DNA of 64,000 bases from Microbispora sp. H13382 (GCF_014161445.1 NZ_JABBXA010000001.1:434001-498000); one strand, 5' to 3'. Positions 9,771 to 17,622 are shown, counted from the first letter of the stretch. Numbers and translations are program-made. Notes: generated from the letters alone by a model not told the origin.

Positions 9771-9787
9771 TCTAGATATTGTCTAGA
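9771..9787. promoter_or_regulatory. TCTAGA-N5-TCTAGA dyad upstream of the SARP operon
   Basis: Two TCTAGA hexamers separated by TATTG form an AT-rich 17 bp dyad in a GC-rich background, where CTAG is normally rare. It sits upstream of the tandem AfsR-like genes on the minus strand, within a tract resembling a -10 region (CAATAT, TATCTAGAT). It is a plausible operator or promoter element for that operon; the cognate protein is unknown. Confidence 0.45.
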
Positions 9788-10451
9788 CGCGCCGGATAAT
9801 CCGCGGGTTCCAGTTGGCCCGGAATTTCCTACTCGCGGGTAAGCCCGCCTGTCGCATCCTTTTGACCTGCCCGGATGTCCGGAGGCTTACAGGTGGCGGT
9901 GCGGGGAGGCCCGGTGCCGTGGCGAGTGACACCGGCGAACGCCGTCCCGCCGTAGATCGCATTCGCCGCGCCGAATGCCGCCCAGGTGCCCGGATCCGGC
10001 GCTGACCTGCCTCTGTTCCGGACCGGCCGGTCGTTCGTCGTGCCCGCCGGTCGCGGGACGGACGCCGCCGGTCGTACGGACGCGAGCGCGGGCGGAGGGC
10101 TCCGCGCAGGCGGCCCCTGTGAGGGGCTGACGTGTAGGGATGCTTTCTCGGGGATCGCGGACCGCCTGCCGAACGCAGTCGAAGATTGGGCCGGCGGCCG
10201 CCTCCACTGTTCTTGTGAAGGCCGGCGCGGGAGAGGCCGGGCACGCGCCGCGGCATCACGCCCTCTGCGCGATCCGGGCGCGTCCCCGGCGGACATCCGC
10301 GCTCGTTGCGCGGCTTTCACAAGGCAGCCGCACATGGGAATCACGGTGGCCGATAAAAGTCAACGGATTCCTTCTGGTCGGCGTCCGGCTGGATCGGATG
10401 TTTGAAATCGCAGCCGTTGAGCGAATTTCCTCCGAAACAGGAAAGGTGCCG

Positions 10452-10589
10452 ATGTCGTTACGGGATTCGACTTCGGGGGCCGCCCTTGTCGGAAATTCTG
10501 ACCCGGACTGTGAGCGGAGCCTGTCAAGAACGCCGGCTCGGTTCCCCGCTGATCAATCGTCCGCCGCCGGGCGGCCGGGTGGACAGTAG
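10452..10589 (+). CDS. Possible 45-residue small ORF
   Basis: A short frame starting at ATG 10452, preceded by AGGAAAGG with 5 nt spacing, and ending 1 bp before a strong hairpin at 10591-10619. It would converge on the secreted-peptide gene and share its terminator. The product (MSLRDSTSGAALVGN...) has no recognised domain, no signal peptide and no membrane segment. Position and ribosome-binding site are the only support; it could equally be non-coding. Confidence 0.25.
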   Translation: MSLRDSTSGAALVGNSDPDCERSLSRTPARFPADQSSAAGRPGGQ

Positions 10590-10590
10590 T

Positions 10591-10619
10591 TCCCCGGCGG
10601 CAGGGTCGTCCGCCGGGGA
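10591..10619. terminator. Hairpin terminator after the small secreted-peptide gene
   Basis: Perfect 10 bp inverted repeat: TCCCCGGCGG (10591-10600) pairs with CCGCCGGGGA (10610-10619) around a 9 nt loop. It lies 33 bp past the stop of the peptide gene at 10653 and immediately after the possible convergent ORF ending at 10589, so it could work in both directions. There is no U-tract, as is common in actinobacteria. Confidence 0.65.
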
Positions 10620-10652
10620 CGGCCCGTCCCGCTCAAGCAGCAGCTACGTGGT

Positions 10653-10784
10653 TCAGCAGCAGCCGTTGTCGAACGCGTATCGCTGCAGAGGAGACGGGGC
10701 GGCGCTGTTGGCCGTAGCATTGCCACCAACGGTCACAAGGGCCAAAATCAGGGCGGTAAGTAGATACGAGGTTGGGCGGCGCAC
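10653..10784 (-). CDS. Small secreted peptide precursor, candidate pheromone (43 residues)
   Basis: Too short for routine gene finding but well formed. The GTG at 10784 is preceded by GGGAGA at normal spacing and the frame ends in TGA at 10653-10655. The product starts MRRPTS, has a hydrophobic core YLLTALILALVTVGG, then an Ala-rich processing region (NATA or TANSA), giving a mature tail of about 18 residues, NSAAPSPLQRYAFDNGCC. This is a classical Sec signal peptide plus short export product. A perfect hairpin follows 33 bp downstream. The gene is divergent from an XRE-TPR regulator 55 bp away, the arrangement of RRNPP pheromone genes such as papR or nprX. Codons are less GC-rich than in the neighbours (CTA, TAT, ATT, CTT). 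The pheromone role is inferred from context; a small secreted peptide of another kind, or modification through the C-terminal Cys-Cys, remain possible. Confidence 0.7.
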   Translation of the reverse strand: MRRPTSYLLTALILALVTVGGNATANSAAPSPLQRYAFDNGCC

Positions 10785-10839
10785 GGTGGATCTCCCATCA
10801 ACTCGGACTGCCAGGCCTACAATATTTCAGGAGTTGCCA
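10785..10839. promoter_or_regulatory. 55 bp divergent promoter between peptide gene and XRE-TPR regulator
   Basis: Contains TACAATATT near 10819-10827, a plausible -10 element for the regulator, followed by CAGGAG as its ribosome-binding site. On the other strand lies GGGAGA for the peptide gene. The two promoters must overlap, so the regulator could control both transcripts from one site. No clear inverted repeat was identified. Confidence 0.45.
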
Positions 10840-12132
10840 ATGGCCGCGCAAGATCTGGTCGGACAGCGCATCAAGGCGATACGGCGGCAGCGCGGGCTCT
10901 CGCAAGCGCAGTTGGCGCATCCTGAACTTTCCGACAGTTACGTATCACTCATCGAGAGCGGCAAGAGGACGCCGACGCCGGCCGTTCTCGAACTGCTCGC
11001 GCAGAAGCTCGACTGCTCGCTCACCTACCTCGTCAACGGCGTGACGGCCGAGCAGATGGAGGACCTCGAGGTCGGTCTCAGCTTCGCGCGGATGGCGCTC
11101 GAGAACGGCGAGGTCGCCGAGGCCCGCCGCAGGTACGCCGAACTGCTCGCGGACAACAACCTGCTGGGTCTCACCGCGCTCCGGGTGGAGGCCCGCTACG
11201 GGTACGCCCTGGCCCTGGAGGCGTGCGGCGAGCTCGGCGAGGCGATCTCGGTCCTCAACGAGCTCAACGGCTCCGAGGCGGAGGCGATGCCGCAGGAGCG
11301 CAAGATCGCCGTGGCGTTGGCGCTGTGCCGGTGCCACCGTGAGCGAGGTGACTTCTCCGCCGCCGTGCACGTGGGTGAGCAGACGCTCGCCGCCTTCGCG
11401 CGCAGCGGCTGGACCGACGAACTGGTCGAGCTCGGCGCCACCCTCCTGCTGGCGTACATGGTGCGCGGGGACATGCTGCGCGCGGGCCACTTCGCGAACG
11501 AACTGCTGGCGGCCGCCGAGACCCTCGGCACGTCCCGGGCGACGGTGGCGTCGTCCTGGAACGCGGCGCAGGTGCTGGAGAAGATCGGCAGGGGCGAGGA
11601 GGGCATGACGCTCCTCGAACGAGCGCTCGCCTTCCAGTCCGAGAACGGCGAACCCCGCAACCTCGCCCGGCTGCGCCAAGCCTACGCCTCCATGATGCTG
11701 CGGGTGCGTCCCGAGGAGGCGGAGCGGGCACGGGAGCTGCTCCTGCGGGCACAGCGGGAGCACGAGGCCTCCGCCACCAGCGCCTTCGACCGGGCGCGGA
11801 CCGCCTGCGTCCTCGCCTGGGCGGAGATCGTCCTCGACCGCCCGGACGGGGCCGTCGACCACCTCAGGGACGCGCTGGCGCACGTGCAGCACACCAGGAG
11901 CGGCCTCCTGGCCGGCGCCAACCTTCTGCTCGGCCAGGCGCACTTCCTGCTCCACCAGGACGGGGACGCCGCCGCGGCGCTCGACCTGGTCACCGGTTGG
12001 CTGGAGGATGCGCCGCAGACCCTGAAGGCCGCCGAGGACTGGATGAACGTGGCGGAGATGCGGCGGCGCATCGGCGACGACTCGCAGAGCGTGGCCGCCT
12101 ATCAGCGCGCCCTCGCCTGCGCCGGGCTGTAG
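10840..12132 (+). CDS. HTH-XRE / TPR regulator, RRNPP-like
   Basis: Cytoplasmic regulator of 430 residues. Residues about 8-62 form a Cro/C1-type helix-turn-helix (IKAIRRQRGLSQAQLAHPEL, then SDSYVSLIESGKRTPTPAVL). Residues about 75-425 are all-helical with TPR periodicity (for example ARRRYAELLADNN, YGYALALEACGELGEAI). The ATG at 10840 is chosen because CAGGAG precedes it by 6 nt and the HTH begins directly after; the open frame extends upstream without homology. Size and architecture match the RRNPP peptide-sensing regulators (PlcR, NprR, Rgg) and also actinobacterial XRE-TPR proteins of unknown ligand. The secreted-peptide gene encoded divergently 55 bp away makes peptide sensing the leading hypothesis. 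A hairpin at 12163-12189 ends the transcript. Confidence 0.85.
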   Translation: MAAQDLVGQRIKAIRRQRGLSQAQLAHPELSDSYVSLIESGKRTPTPAVLELLAQKLDCSLTYLVNGVTAEQMEDLEVGLSFARMALENGEVAEARRRYAELLADNNLLGLTALRVEARYGYALALEACGELGEAISVLNELNGSEAEAMPQERKIAVALALCRCHRERGDFSAAVHVGEQTLAAFARSGWTDELVELGATLLLAYMVRGDMLRAGHFANELLAAAETLGTSRATVASSWNAAQVLEKIGRGEEGMTLLERALAFQSENGEPRNLARLRQAYASMMLRVRPEEAERARELLLRAQREHEASATSAFDRARTACVLAWAEIVLDRPDGAVDHLRDALAHVQHTRSGLLAGANLLLGQAHFLLHQDGDAAAALDLVTGWLEDAPQTLKAAEDWMNVAEMRRRIGDDSQSVAAYQRALACAGL

Positions 12133-12162
12133 GCGCGATCGCGCCCGCTCGTACCGGAGCCG

Positions 12163-12189
12163 GGGGAGGCGCGGCCGGGCCGCCTCCCC
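12163..12189 (+). terminator. Hairpin after the XRE-TPR regulator
   Basis: GGGGAGGC (12163-12170) pairs with GCCTCCCC (12182-12189) across an 11 nt loop, 30 bp past the regulator's stop codon. Confidence 0.6.
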
Positions 12190-12317
12190 GCGGGCTCGCG
12201 GAAGACCGGCGTTCTCCCGAGCCCCACGGCCGCCGGGGTTCCCCTCGGTCCGTGATCGTGCTGTACCGGAGGTCTGGGGTACGGACCGGAGCCCCGCGTC
12301 GGTAGCCTGGGGGTGTC

Positions 12318-12884
12318 ATGAAGAGACCCTTCCTCGCCGCCTTCGCCGCGCTCCTGGCGGCTCTTCTGCTGTGTGCCGCGCCGGTCCTGCCGGCTCAGGC
12401 GCACACCTCGCTCAAGAGTAGCGACCCGCAGAAGAACGCCCAGGTCAAGACCTTGCAGAAGGTCACGCTCGAATTCGCGGACTCCGTTCAGTTCCCGGTC
12501 GTGGTCGTCCGCGGCGAGGACGGCAAGCGCTACGAGCAAGGCGCGCCGGCCGTGGACGGGCCCAAGGTCGCCCAGGCGGTGACCGAGCCCGTGCCCCCTG
12601 GCCGCTACACGATCGCGTGGCGGGTGGTCTCGCCCGACGGCCACCCGCTGGAGGGCGAGATCCCGTTCACCGTGATCGGCGACCAGTCGCTCGGCACGGC
12701 GACCTCGGCCGCCGCTCCCGGGGAGCCCGCCTCCGCGGCGGCGCCCTCCACGGCCGCGACGGCGCAGGCCACCGAGGCCGAAAGCGCCGGGCGGACGGGT
12801 GTGCCCGGCTGGATCTGGGCGGTGATCTTCGGGATCGCCGGCGTCGGCATAGGGATGTTCCTGAGCCTGCGGAAGAAGCCGTGA
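12318..12884 (+). CDS. CopC-domain copper resistance protein, membrane-anchored
   Basis: Exported copper-binding protein of 188 residues. Signal peptide at residues 1-31 ends in PAQA, leaving a mature N-terminal His (HTSLKSSDP), the usual first copper ligand of CopC. The CopC fold runs to about residue 120 with the typical WRVVSPDGHPLEGEIPFTV strand containing the second histidine. An Ala/Thr/Ser-rich linker follows (about 125-160), then a C-terminal transmembrane helix (VPGWIWAVIFGIAGVGIGMF) and a basic tail, so the domain is held outside the membrane. The downstream CopD-like gene overlaps by 4 bp (GTGA), implying translational coupling and a joint role in copper handling, probably for cytochrome oxidase. 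GGGGGTG precedes the ATG. Confidence 0.9.
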   Translation: MKRPFLAAFAALLAALLLCAAPVLPAQAHTSLKSSDPQKNAQVKTLQKVTLEFADSVQFPVVVVRGEDGKRYEQGAPAVDGPKVAQAVTEPVPPGRYTIAWRVVSPDGHPLEGEIPFTVIGDQSLGTATSAAAPGEPASAAAPSTAATAQATEAESAGRTGVPGWIWAVIFGIAGVGIGMFLSLRKKP

Positions 12885-14875
12885 GCAGGGCGGTGCGCCT
12901 GACCGCCGCCGCGCTCTGCGCGGCCGTGGGCGCACTCGTCATCGCCATGGTGCTCGGCGGCGCCGCGACGCCGCGGATCATCCCCGGCCTGCCCGACGAG
13001 GGTACCCTCACCCGCTGGATGCTGCCGCTGTCCAAGCTCGCGATGGACGTCTCCGGCGTGCTGACCGTCGGGCTGCTCGCCGCGGCCGCGGCGTTCCTGC
13101 CCAGCGACAAGGGCCTGCTCGGCAAGTCCGCGCTGAGCTACGTCAAAGGCGCGTCGTGGTCCGCGCTGGCCTGGGCGGTGGCCGCGGCGGTGGCGCTGGT
13201 CTTCAGCCTGTCGGAGACGCTCGGCATGCCGGTGGGGGAGGTCCTCGCCGGGAACGAGCTCACCAGCTACGCCAGCCAGGTGCCGCAGGGCATCGCGCTG
13301 ACCCTGGTCGTGTTGTTCGCCGTCGCCATCGCGTTGTTCGCCCGCGGCGCGATCACCGCCGGCGCCGCCGCGGGCCTGCTGGTCTTCGCGCTGGCGACGC
13401 TGCTGCCGCCCGCGCTCACCGGGCACTCCTCCTCCTCGCCCAACCACGGGCTGGCCACCACTTCGGTGGCGATGCACCTGCTCTTCCTGGCGCTGTGGGT
13501 GGGCGGTCTCGGGGTGGTCTGCATCCACGCGCTGCGCCGGCAGCCGCTCCTGGACGTCGCCGCCGCGCGCTTCTCCCACATGGCTCTGTGGTGCTTCGCC
13601 GGGGTCGGCGTCTCCGGGCTCGCCGCCGCCGCCTCGCGCCTCACCTCGGTCGGCGAGCTGTTCACCTCGAACTACGGCCTGCTCCTGCTGGCCAAGATCG
13701 TCGCGTTCGCCGTGCTCGGGTTCTTCGGCTGGCGCCACCGCGGCCGTACGCTGCCGCGGCTGTCGGCGGGGGAGCCGCACGCCTTCCTCCGCCTCGCCCT
13801 CGGCGAGGTAGTGCTGATGGGGGCGACGATCGGCCTCGCCGTGGCGCTGTCCCGGACCGCCCCGCCGCCAGTCGACACCCCGGTCGACCGTGCGTTCGAG
13901 CTGCTCGGTTACCTCGTGCCACCGCCGATCTCGCTCGGCAACCTGGTGACGCTGTGGTGGTTCGACCTGTTCTTCGCCGTCCTCGCCGCCGTCATGGCCG
14001 GTCTGTACGGCGCGGGGGTCGTCCGGCTGGCCCGCCGGGGCGACCGGTGGCCCGTGGGCCGCACGGTCAGCTGGTATCTCGGCGTGGTCATCCTCGTGCT
14101 CAGCACGCAGACCGGTGTGGCGCGCTACGCGCCGGTGCTGTTCAGCGTGCACATGACCGAGCACATGGTCCTGTCGATGCTGGTCCCGATCTTCCTGGTG
14201 CTCGGCGCGCCGGTGACGCTGGCGCTGCGCGCGCTCAAGCCCGCCGCCCGCCGGGGCGACCGGGGACCGCGCGAGTGGATCACGGTGATCCTGCACAGCA
14301 GGGTCGTGAAGTTCGTCAGCCATCCCGCGATCGCCACCGCGATCTTCGTGGTGTCGACGTTCGCCCTGTACTTCACCCCGCTGTTCGCCGCCGCGATGGA
14401 GGAGCACCTCGGTCACATCGCGATGACCGTGCACTTCCTGCTCAGCGGCTCCCTGTTCTTCTGGGTGATCATCGGGGTGGACCCCGCGCCGCACAAGCTG
14501 CCCCACTACGGGCGGCTGCTGCTGCTCATGGTGACCATGCCGTTCCACGCGTTCTTCGGAATCGCCCTGATGAGCATGGGCACGGTGCTCGCGTCGTCCT
14601 ACTACGACCAGCTCGGGCGCACCTGGGGCGCCTCCTCGCTGACGGACCAGCAGTCCGGCGGCGCGATCGCCTGGGCGTTCGGTGAGATCCCCACCCTGAT
14701 CGTGCTGCTCGCGCTCGGCTACCAGTGGTGGCGCGACGACGAGCGCGTCGCGCGCCGGACGGACCGCCGCGCCGACGCCGTCGCGGCCAAGTCCGGCGGC
14801 ACCGGGGACTCGGAGCTGGACGCCTACAACGACTATCTGGCGAAGCTGAACAAGCGGGACAGGGCCGCGGAGTAG
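12881..14875 (+). CDS. CopD / CtaG fusion membrane protein (copper import and cytochrome oxidase assembly)
   Basis: Polytopic membrane protein of 664 residues. The first half (about residues 1-320) carries a CopD-type copper-resistance segment (HSSSSPNHGLATTSVAMHLL... and conserved His-rich helices). The second half (about 330-620) matches the caa3-type cytochrome c oxidase assembly family CtaG (VHMTEHMVLSMLVPIFLVLG, PFHAFFGIALMSMG). Family members of this fused form occur widely in actinobacteria and are thought to supply copper to the oxidase. It starts at a GTG overlapping the copC stop. Followed at once by a perfect terminator hairpin and then by the convergent map gene. Confidence 0.88.
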   Translation: MSRAVRLTAAALCAAVGALVIAMVLGGAATPRIIPGLPDEGTLTRWMLPLSKLAMDVSGVLTVGLLAAAAAFLPSDKGLLGKSALSYVKGASWSALAWAVAAAVALVFSLSETLGMPVGEVLAGNELTSYASQVPQGIALTLVVLFAVAIALFARGAITAGAAAGLLVFALATLLPPALTGHSSSSPNHGLATTSVAMHLLFLALWVGGLGVVCIHALRRQPLLDVAAARFSHMALWCFAGVGVSGLAAAASRLTSVGELFTSNYGLLLLAKIVAFAVLGFFGWRHRGRTLPRLSAGEPHAFLRLALGEVVLMGATIGLAVALSRTAPPPVDTPVDRAFELLGYLVPPPISLGNLVTLWWFDLFFAVLAAVMAGLYGAGVVRLARRGDRWPVGRTVSWYLGVVILVLSTQTGVARYAPVLFSVHMTEHMVLSMLVPIFLVLGAPVTLALRALKPAARRGDRGPREWITVILHSRVVKFVSHPAIATAIFVVSTFALYFTPLFAAAMEEHLGHIAMTVHFLLSGSLFFWVIIGVDPAPHKLPHYGRLLLLMVTMPFHAFFGIALMSMGTVLASSYYDQLGRTWGASSLTDQQSGGAIAWAFGEIPTLIVLLALGYQWWRDDERVARRTDRRADAVAAKSGGTGDSELDAYNDYLAKLNKRDRAAE

Positions 14876-14878
14876 GCC

Positions 14879-14897
14879 CCGCCGGCTCCGCCGGCGG
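14879..14897. terminator. Hairpin between copD-like gene and map
   Basis: CCGCCGG (14879-14885) pairs perfectly with CCGGCGG (14891-14897) around CTCCG, 4 bp after the stop codon at 14875. It lies between convergent genes. Confidence 0.65.
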
Positions 14898-14955
14898 CGA
14901 TCGGTGCGCGATGAGCCGCGCGGCGCCACGCCGGGACAGGCGAGACGCCGCCGCG

Positions 14956-15804
14956 CTAGGGCAGGGTCAGGATCTCGTGCCCCGTCTCGGTCACCACGAT
15001 CGTGTGCTCGAACTGCGCGGTGCGCTTGCGGTCCTTGGTCACCGCGGTCCACCTGTCCGGCCAGATCTCGTAGTCGATCGTGCCGAGCGTGAGCATGGGC
15101 TCGATCGTGAACGTCATCCCCGGCACGAGGGTCACCGACAGCGAGGGATCGTCGTAGTGGGGGACGATGAGCCCGGAGTGGAACGAGGTCCCGATGCCGT
15201 GGCCGGTGAAGTCGCGGACGACGCCGTAGCCGAAGCGCTTGGCGTACGCCTCGATGACCCGGCCGACGATGTTGAGCTGGCGGCCCGGCACGACCGCCTT
15301 GATCGCCCGCATCATCGCCTCGCGGGTCCGCTCGACCAGCAGGCGGGACTCCTCGTCGACCTCCCCGACCAGGAAGGTGGCGTCGGTGTCGCCGTGCACG
15401 CCGCCGATGTAGGCGGTGATGTCCACGTTGACGATGTCACCGTCGCGCAGCACGGTGTCGTCCGGGATCCCGTGACAGATCACCTCGTTGATCGACGTGC
15501 ACAGCGACTTCGGGTAGCCGCGGTAGCCGAGCGTCGAGGGGTAGGCGGCGTGGTCGCAGAGGAACTCGTGGCCGATCCGGTCGAGTTCGTCGGTGGTCAC
15601 GCCGGGGGCGACGTGCTTGCCGACCTCCTCCAGCGCCTGCGCGGCGATCCGGCCCGCGATCCGCATCTTCTCGATGGTCTCGGGGGTTTTGACGTCGCTG
15701 TCGCCCTTCTTGGGCTCGGCCTTCCCCACGTACTCGGGGCGGGGGATGTGGGCGGGAACCTTACGGGTGGGCGAGATCCGCCCGGGGCGGAGCAGCGTGG
15801 TCAT
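14956..15804 (-). CDS. map: Type I methionine aminopeptidase
   Basis: Removes the N-terminal methionine from new proteins in the cytoplasm. The 282-residue protein shows all metal ligands of the pita-bread fold: Asp in NVDIT, Asp in HGDTDATF, His in GHGIG, Glu in TIEPM and Glu in FEHTI. A short N-terminal extension with PxRxVPxxIPRPEY precedes the catalytic domain, the usual form of the longer actinobacterial MetAP. The start at 15804 has no Shine-Dalgarno but follows TAGACTTGG closely, suggesting a leaderless transcript. It is divergent from a small conserved protein gene. Confidence 0.95.
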   Translation of the reverse strand: MTTLLRPGRISPTRKVPAHIPRPEYVGKAEPKKGDSDVKTPETIEKMRIAGRIAAQALEEVGKHVAPGVTTDELDRIGHEFLCDHAAYPSTLGYRGYPKSLCTSINEVICHGIPDDTVLRDGDIVNVDITAYIGGVHGDTDATFLVGEVDEESRLLVERTREAMMRAIKAVVPGRQLNIVGRVIEAYAKRFGYGVVRDFTGHGIGTSFHSGLIVPHYDDPSLSVTLVPGMTFTIEPMLTLGTIDYEIWPDRWTAVTKDRKRTAQFEHTIVVTETGHEILTLP

Positions 15805-15846
15805 GCCGCCAAGTCTAGTTGCGCGTCAGGGGGGCACGATTATGGC

Positions 15847-16023
15847 GTGAGCGATCAATGGTGGTTCTGCCTGAAGCACATGACCGTCGAGCCCGAGAAG
15901 GGCTGCCCGAACAAGGACCGGCTCGGCCCCTACGACTCCCGCGACGCCGCCGCCCAGGCCCTGCAGACGGCGGCCGAGCGCAACAAGCGCTGGAGCGAGC
16001 AGGACAAGGAATGGGACGACTGA
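15847..16023 (+). CDS. Small conserved protein of unknown function (58 residues)
   Basis: Starts at GTG 15847 after a GGGGGCAC ribosome-binding site, 42 bp from and divergent to map. The sequence begins SDQWWFCLKHMTVEP and continues with GCPNKDRLGPYDSR and an Ala-rich amphipathic helix ending in acidic residues. Two Cys and one His (FCLKH, GCPN) could bind metal, but no known motif is complete. It looks like a real conserved small actinobacterial protein; the function is not recognised. Confidence 0.7.
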   Translation: MSDQWWFCLKHMTVEPEKGCPNKDRLGPYDSRDAAAQALQTAAERNKRWSEQDKEWDD

Positions 16024-16140
16024 TCCCCTGACCCCCTCCCCGGACCGGCGCTTCCGTCGTCTTCTCCCCGGCTCCGATCCGCTCTGTCTCCTGGGGCCGG
16101 GCCGGGGACGCGCGCGGCGCCTGTGAGGCGTGACCGGGGC

Positions 16141-16536
16141 TCAGCCGATCGCGGCTATGCCGTGCTCGCCGGGCCGGCCGGTGCCGTCCGTAGTGCCCTC
16201 CTGGGCGGCGGCCCAGGAGCCTGCGGCCGGTGTCGCAGTGCCTGCGGCCGGTGTCGCGGCGCCTGCGGACTCGGCCGCGTGCCGGCGGGCTGCCGCTCGG
16301 CGGGCGACGAACCGGCCGAGGGTCCACACGCCGATGCCGCTCCACACCAGGTTGAGGATCGCCGAGGGCCAGGCGGAGTGGTACGCGCTGTTGATCATCA
16401 GGGTGACCGCCCCGCCGAAGTTGAGCAGCTGGTAGGGCAGGCCGTCCCCGGACATCCTGCCGGACGACACCATCGCGTACGCGAGCAGCAGGACGACGGC
16501 GCCCGCGGTGCCGATGATCGTGATGAACGTGGACAT
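16141..16536 (-). CDS. Small membrane protein with Ala/Pro-rich tail
   Basis: 131-residue integral membrane protein, start ATG 16536. Three hydrophobic helices are visible: ITIIGTAGAVVLLLAYAMVSS, a segment around LLNFGGAVTLMINSAYH and one around AILNLVWSGIGVWTLG. This pattern, with YQLLNFGGA, resembles the CBU_0592 family of unknown function. The C-terminus is low-complexity with a repeated ATPAAG unit. It is divergent from the LysR gene at 16641, so LysR may control it. Confidence 0.6.
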   Translation of the reverse strand: MSTFITIIGTAGAVVLLLAYAMVSSGRMSGDGLPYQLLNFGGAVTLMINSAYHSAWPSAILNLVWSGIGVWTLGRFVARRAAARRHAAESAGAATPAAGTATPAAGSWAAAQEGTTDGTGRPGEHGIAAIG

Positions 16537-16609
16537 CAGGACGGCTCGCCGTCCACGGAAGTGGTCATGCTGCGATGATCCTGCCCATGAAGAGTGAAGA
16601 GCAAGTGAA

Positions 16610-16622
16610 GGATTCTTAATCC
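16610..16622. promoter_or_regulatory. Palindrome GGATT-CTT-AATCC upstream of lysR
   Basis: Perfect 5 bp arms around CTT in the divergent gap between the membrane protein and the LysR regulator. TAAGAT at 16628-16633 would serve as a -10 for lysR with a very short or absent leader (start at 16641). A LysR autoregulatory site is plausible. Confidence 0.4.
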
Positions 16623-16640
16623 ACACATAAGATCCGCTGT

Positions 16641-17600
16641 ATGGATATCGACCCGCGGCGGCTGCGGATCCTGCACGAGGTGTCCCGCAGGGGCGGCGTC
16701 ATGAAGGCCGCCCAGGCGCTGCACCTCACGCCCTCGGCCGTCTCCCAGCAGCTCGCCCAGCTGGAACGGGAGGTCGGCCTCGCGCTGTTCGACCGATCAC
16801 AGCGCAGGGTCACGCTGACTCCCGCGGGCCGGGTGCTGGCGGCGTACGCCGAACGCATCGAGGAGCAGCTCGCCGAGGCCAGGCATGAGCTCAACCGCTT
16901 CGCCGAGAGGCTGTCCGGGCCGGTCACGATCGCGGCGTTCCCCACCGTGATCCGGCATCTGCTCGTCCCCGCCCTGCGCGAGCTGGCCGTACGGCACCCG
17001 CGGATCACCCCCGTGATCCACGAGTTGTTCGGGCCGGGCGCGGTGCAGGAGCTGCGCCTCGGCGGCGTGGACCTGGTGGTGACGGAACGGGACATGAGCC
17101 AGCCCGCCGCGTCCCTGCAGTCGATGTCCCGGCACCGCCTCCACGACGACGAGTACCGCATCGTCGCTCCGCCGTCGTGGGACAGGGTGCCCGCCACGGT
17201 CGCCGACCTCGTCGACCTGCCGTGGGTCGCCGGCGTGCCCGACCAGGCGTGCGGGCAGGCGCTCGAACGGCTCGCCCAGCTCCACGGGTTCGTCCCGCGC
17301 CGTGTGCACCTGATCGCGGAGTTCCCGCCCGTGCTCGGGCTGGTCTCGGCGGGGCACGGCGTGGCGATCGTGCCGTCGCTGGCGCTGCTCGACGTGCCGC
17401 CGGGCGAGGTGGTCGTCACCGGCATCCGCGGCGTGGGCAGCCGCAGGATCGAGGCGCTGACCAGGGTGAGCCGCACGACGTCGGGGGAGCCCGACCCCAT
17501 GCAGGCCGTGGTGATCGAGGTGCTGCGCGAGGCGGCCGAGGCGGTGGACCGGCGGGTGGGCGAGCTCAGCCGTGCCCCGCTCGGTCCGCCCGCGTCCTGA
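16641..17600 (+). CDS. LysR family transcriptional regulator
   Basis: 319 residues. The N-terminal winged HTH is clear (LRILHEVSRRGGVMKAAQAL then SAVSQQLAQLEREVGLALFDR), followed by the periplasmic-binding-protein-like effector domain (about 90-300). Start ATG 16641 gives a standard N-terminus. Divergent from a small membrane protein; ends 22 bp before the convergent 17623 gene. Effector and targets are unknown. Confidence 0.9.
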   Translation: MDIDPRRLRILHEVSRRGGVMKAAQALHLTPSAVSQQLAQLEREVGLALFDRSQRRVTLTPAGRVLAAYAERIEEQLAEARHELNRFAERLSGPVTIAAFPTVIRHLLVPALRELAVRHPRITPVIHELFGPGAVQELRLGGVDLVVTERDMSQPAASLQSMSRHRLHDDEYRIVAPPSWDRVPATVADLVDLPWVAGVPDQACGQALERLAQLHGFVPRRVHLIAEFPPVLGLVSAGHGVAIVPSLALLDVPPGEVVVTGIRGVGSRRIEALTRVSRTTSGEPDPMQAVVIEVLREAAEAVDRRVGELSRAPLGPPAS

Positions 17601-17622
17601 CACGCCGCAGGGCGCGGGCGCC

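Larger units (their letters stand above)
9539..10652. other. 1.1 kb region with little coding signal
   Basis: No conserved protein was recognised here. Open frames on both strands are short or of arginine/proline/alanine-rich composition typical of GC-driven shadow frames. Features that can be pointed to are the TCTAGA dyad at 9771-9787, a 45-codon frame with a good ribosome-binding site at 10452-10589, and the hairpin at 10591-10619. Base composition between about 10370 and 10520 is less GC-rich than the surrounding genes. The region may carry long leaders, a small RNA, or remnants of lost genes; the sequence alone does not decide. Confidence 0.5.

Noticed and set aside
9783-10344. Two minus-strand and one plus-strand frames of over 130 codons in the 9.5-10.6 kb region
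   Set aside because: Arg/Ser/Pro-rich low-information products, no ribosome-binding site, mutually overlapping. Judged non-coding.
12605-15052. 815-codon minus-strand frame across copD-like gene and map
   Set aside because: Composition is Arg/Gln/His/Gly-rich without domains, and it is antisense to CopD-CtaG. Shadow frame.
16201-16275. Short repeat GCCTGCGGCCGGTGTCGC
   Set aside because: Two near-identical units in the low-complexity ATPAAG tail of the small membrane protein. Explained by coding repeats, not a mobile or CRISPR element.
16575-16619. 14-codon frame before lysR
   Set aside because: It is too short, lacks a ribosome-binding site and overlaps the likely regulatory palindrome.
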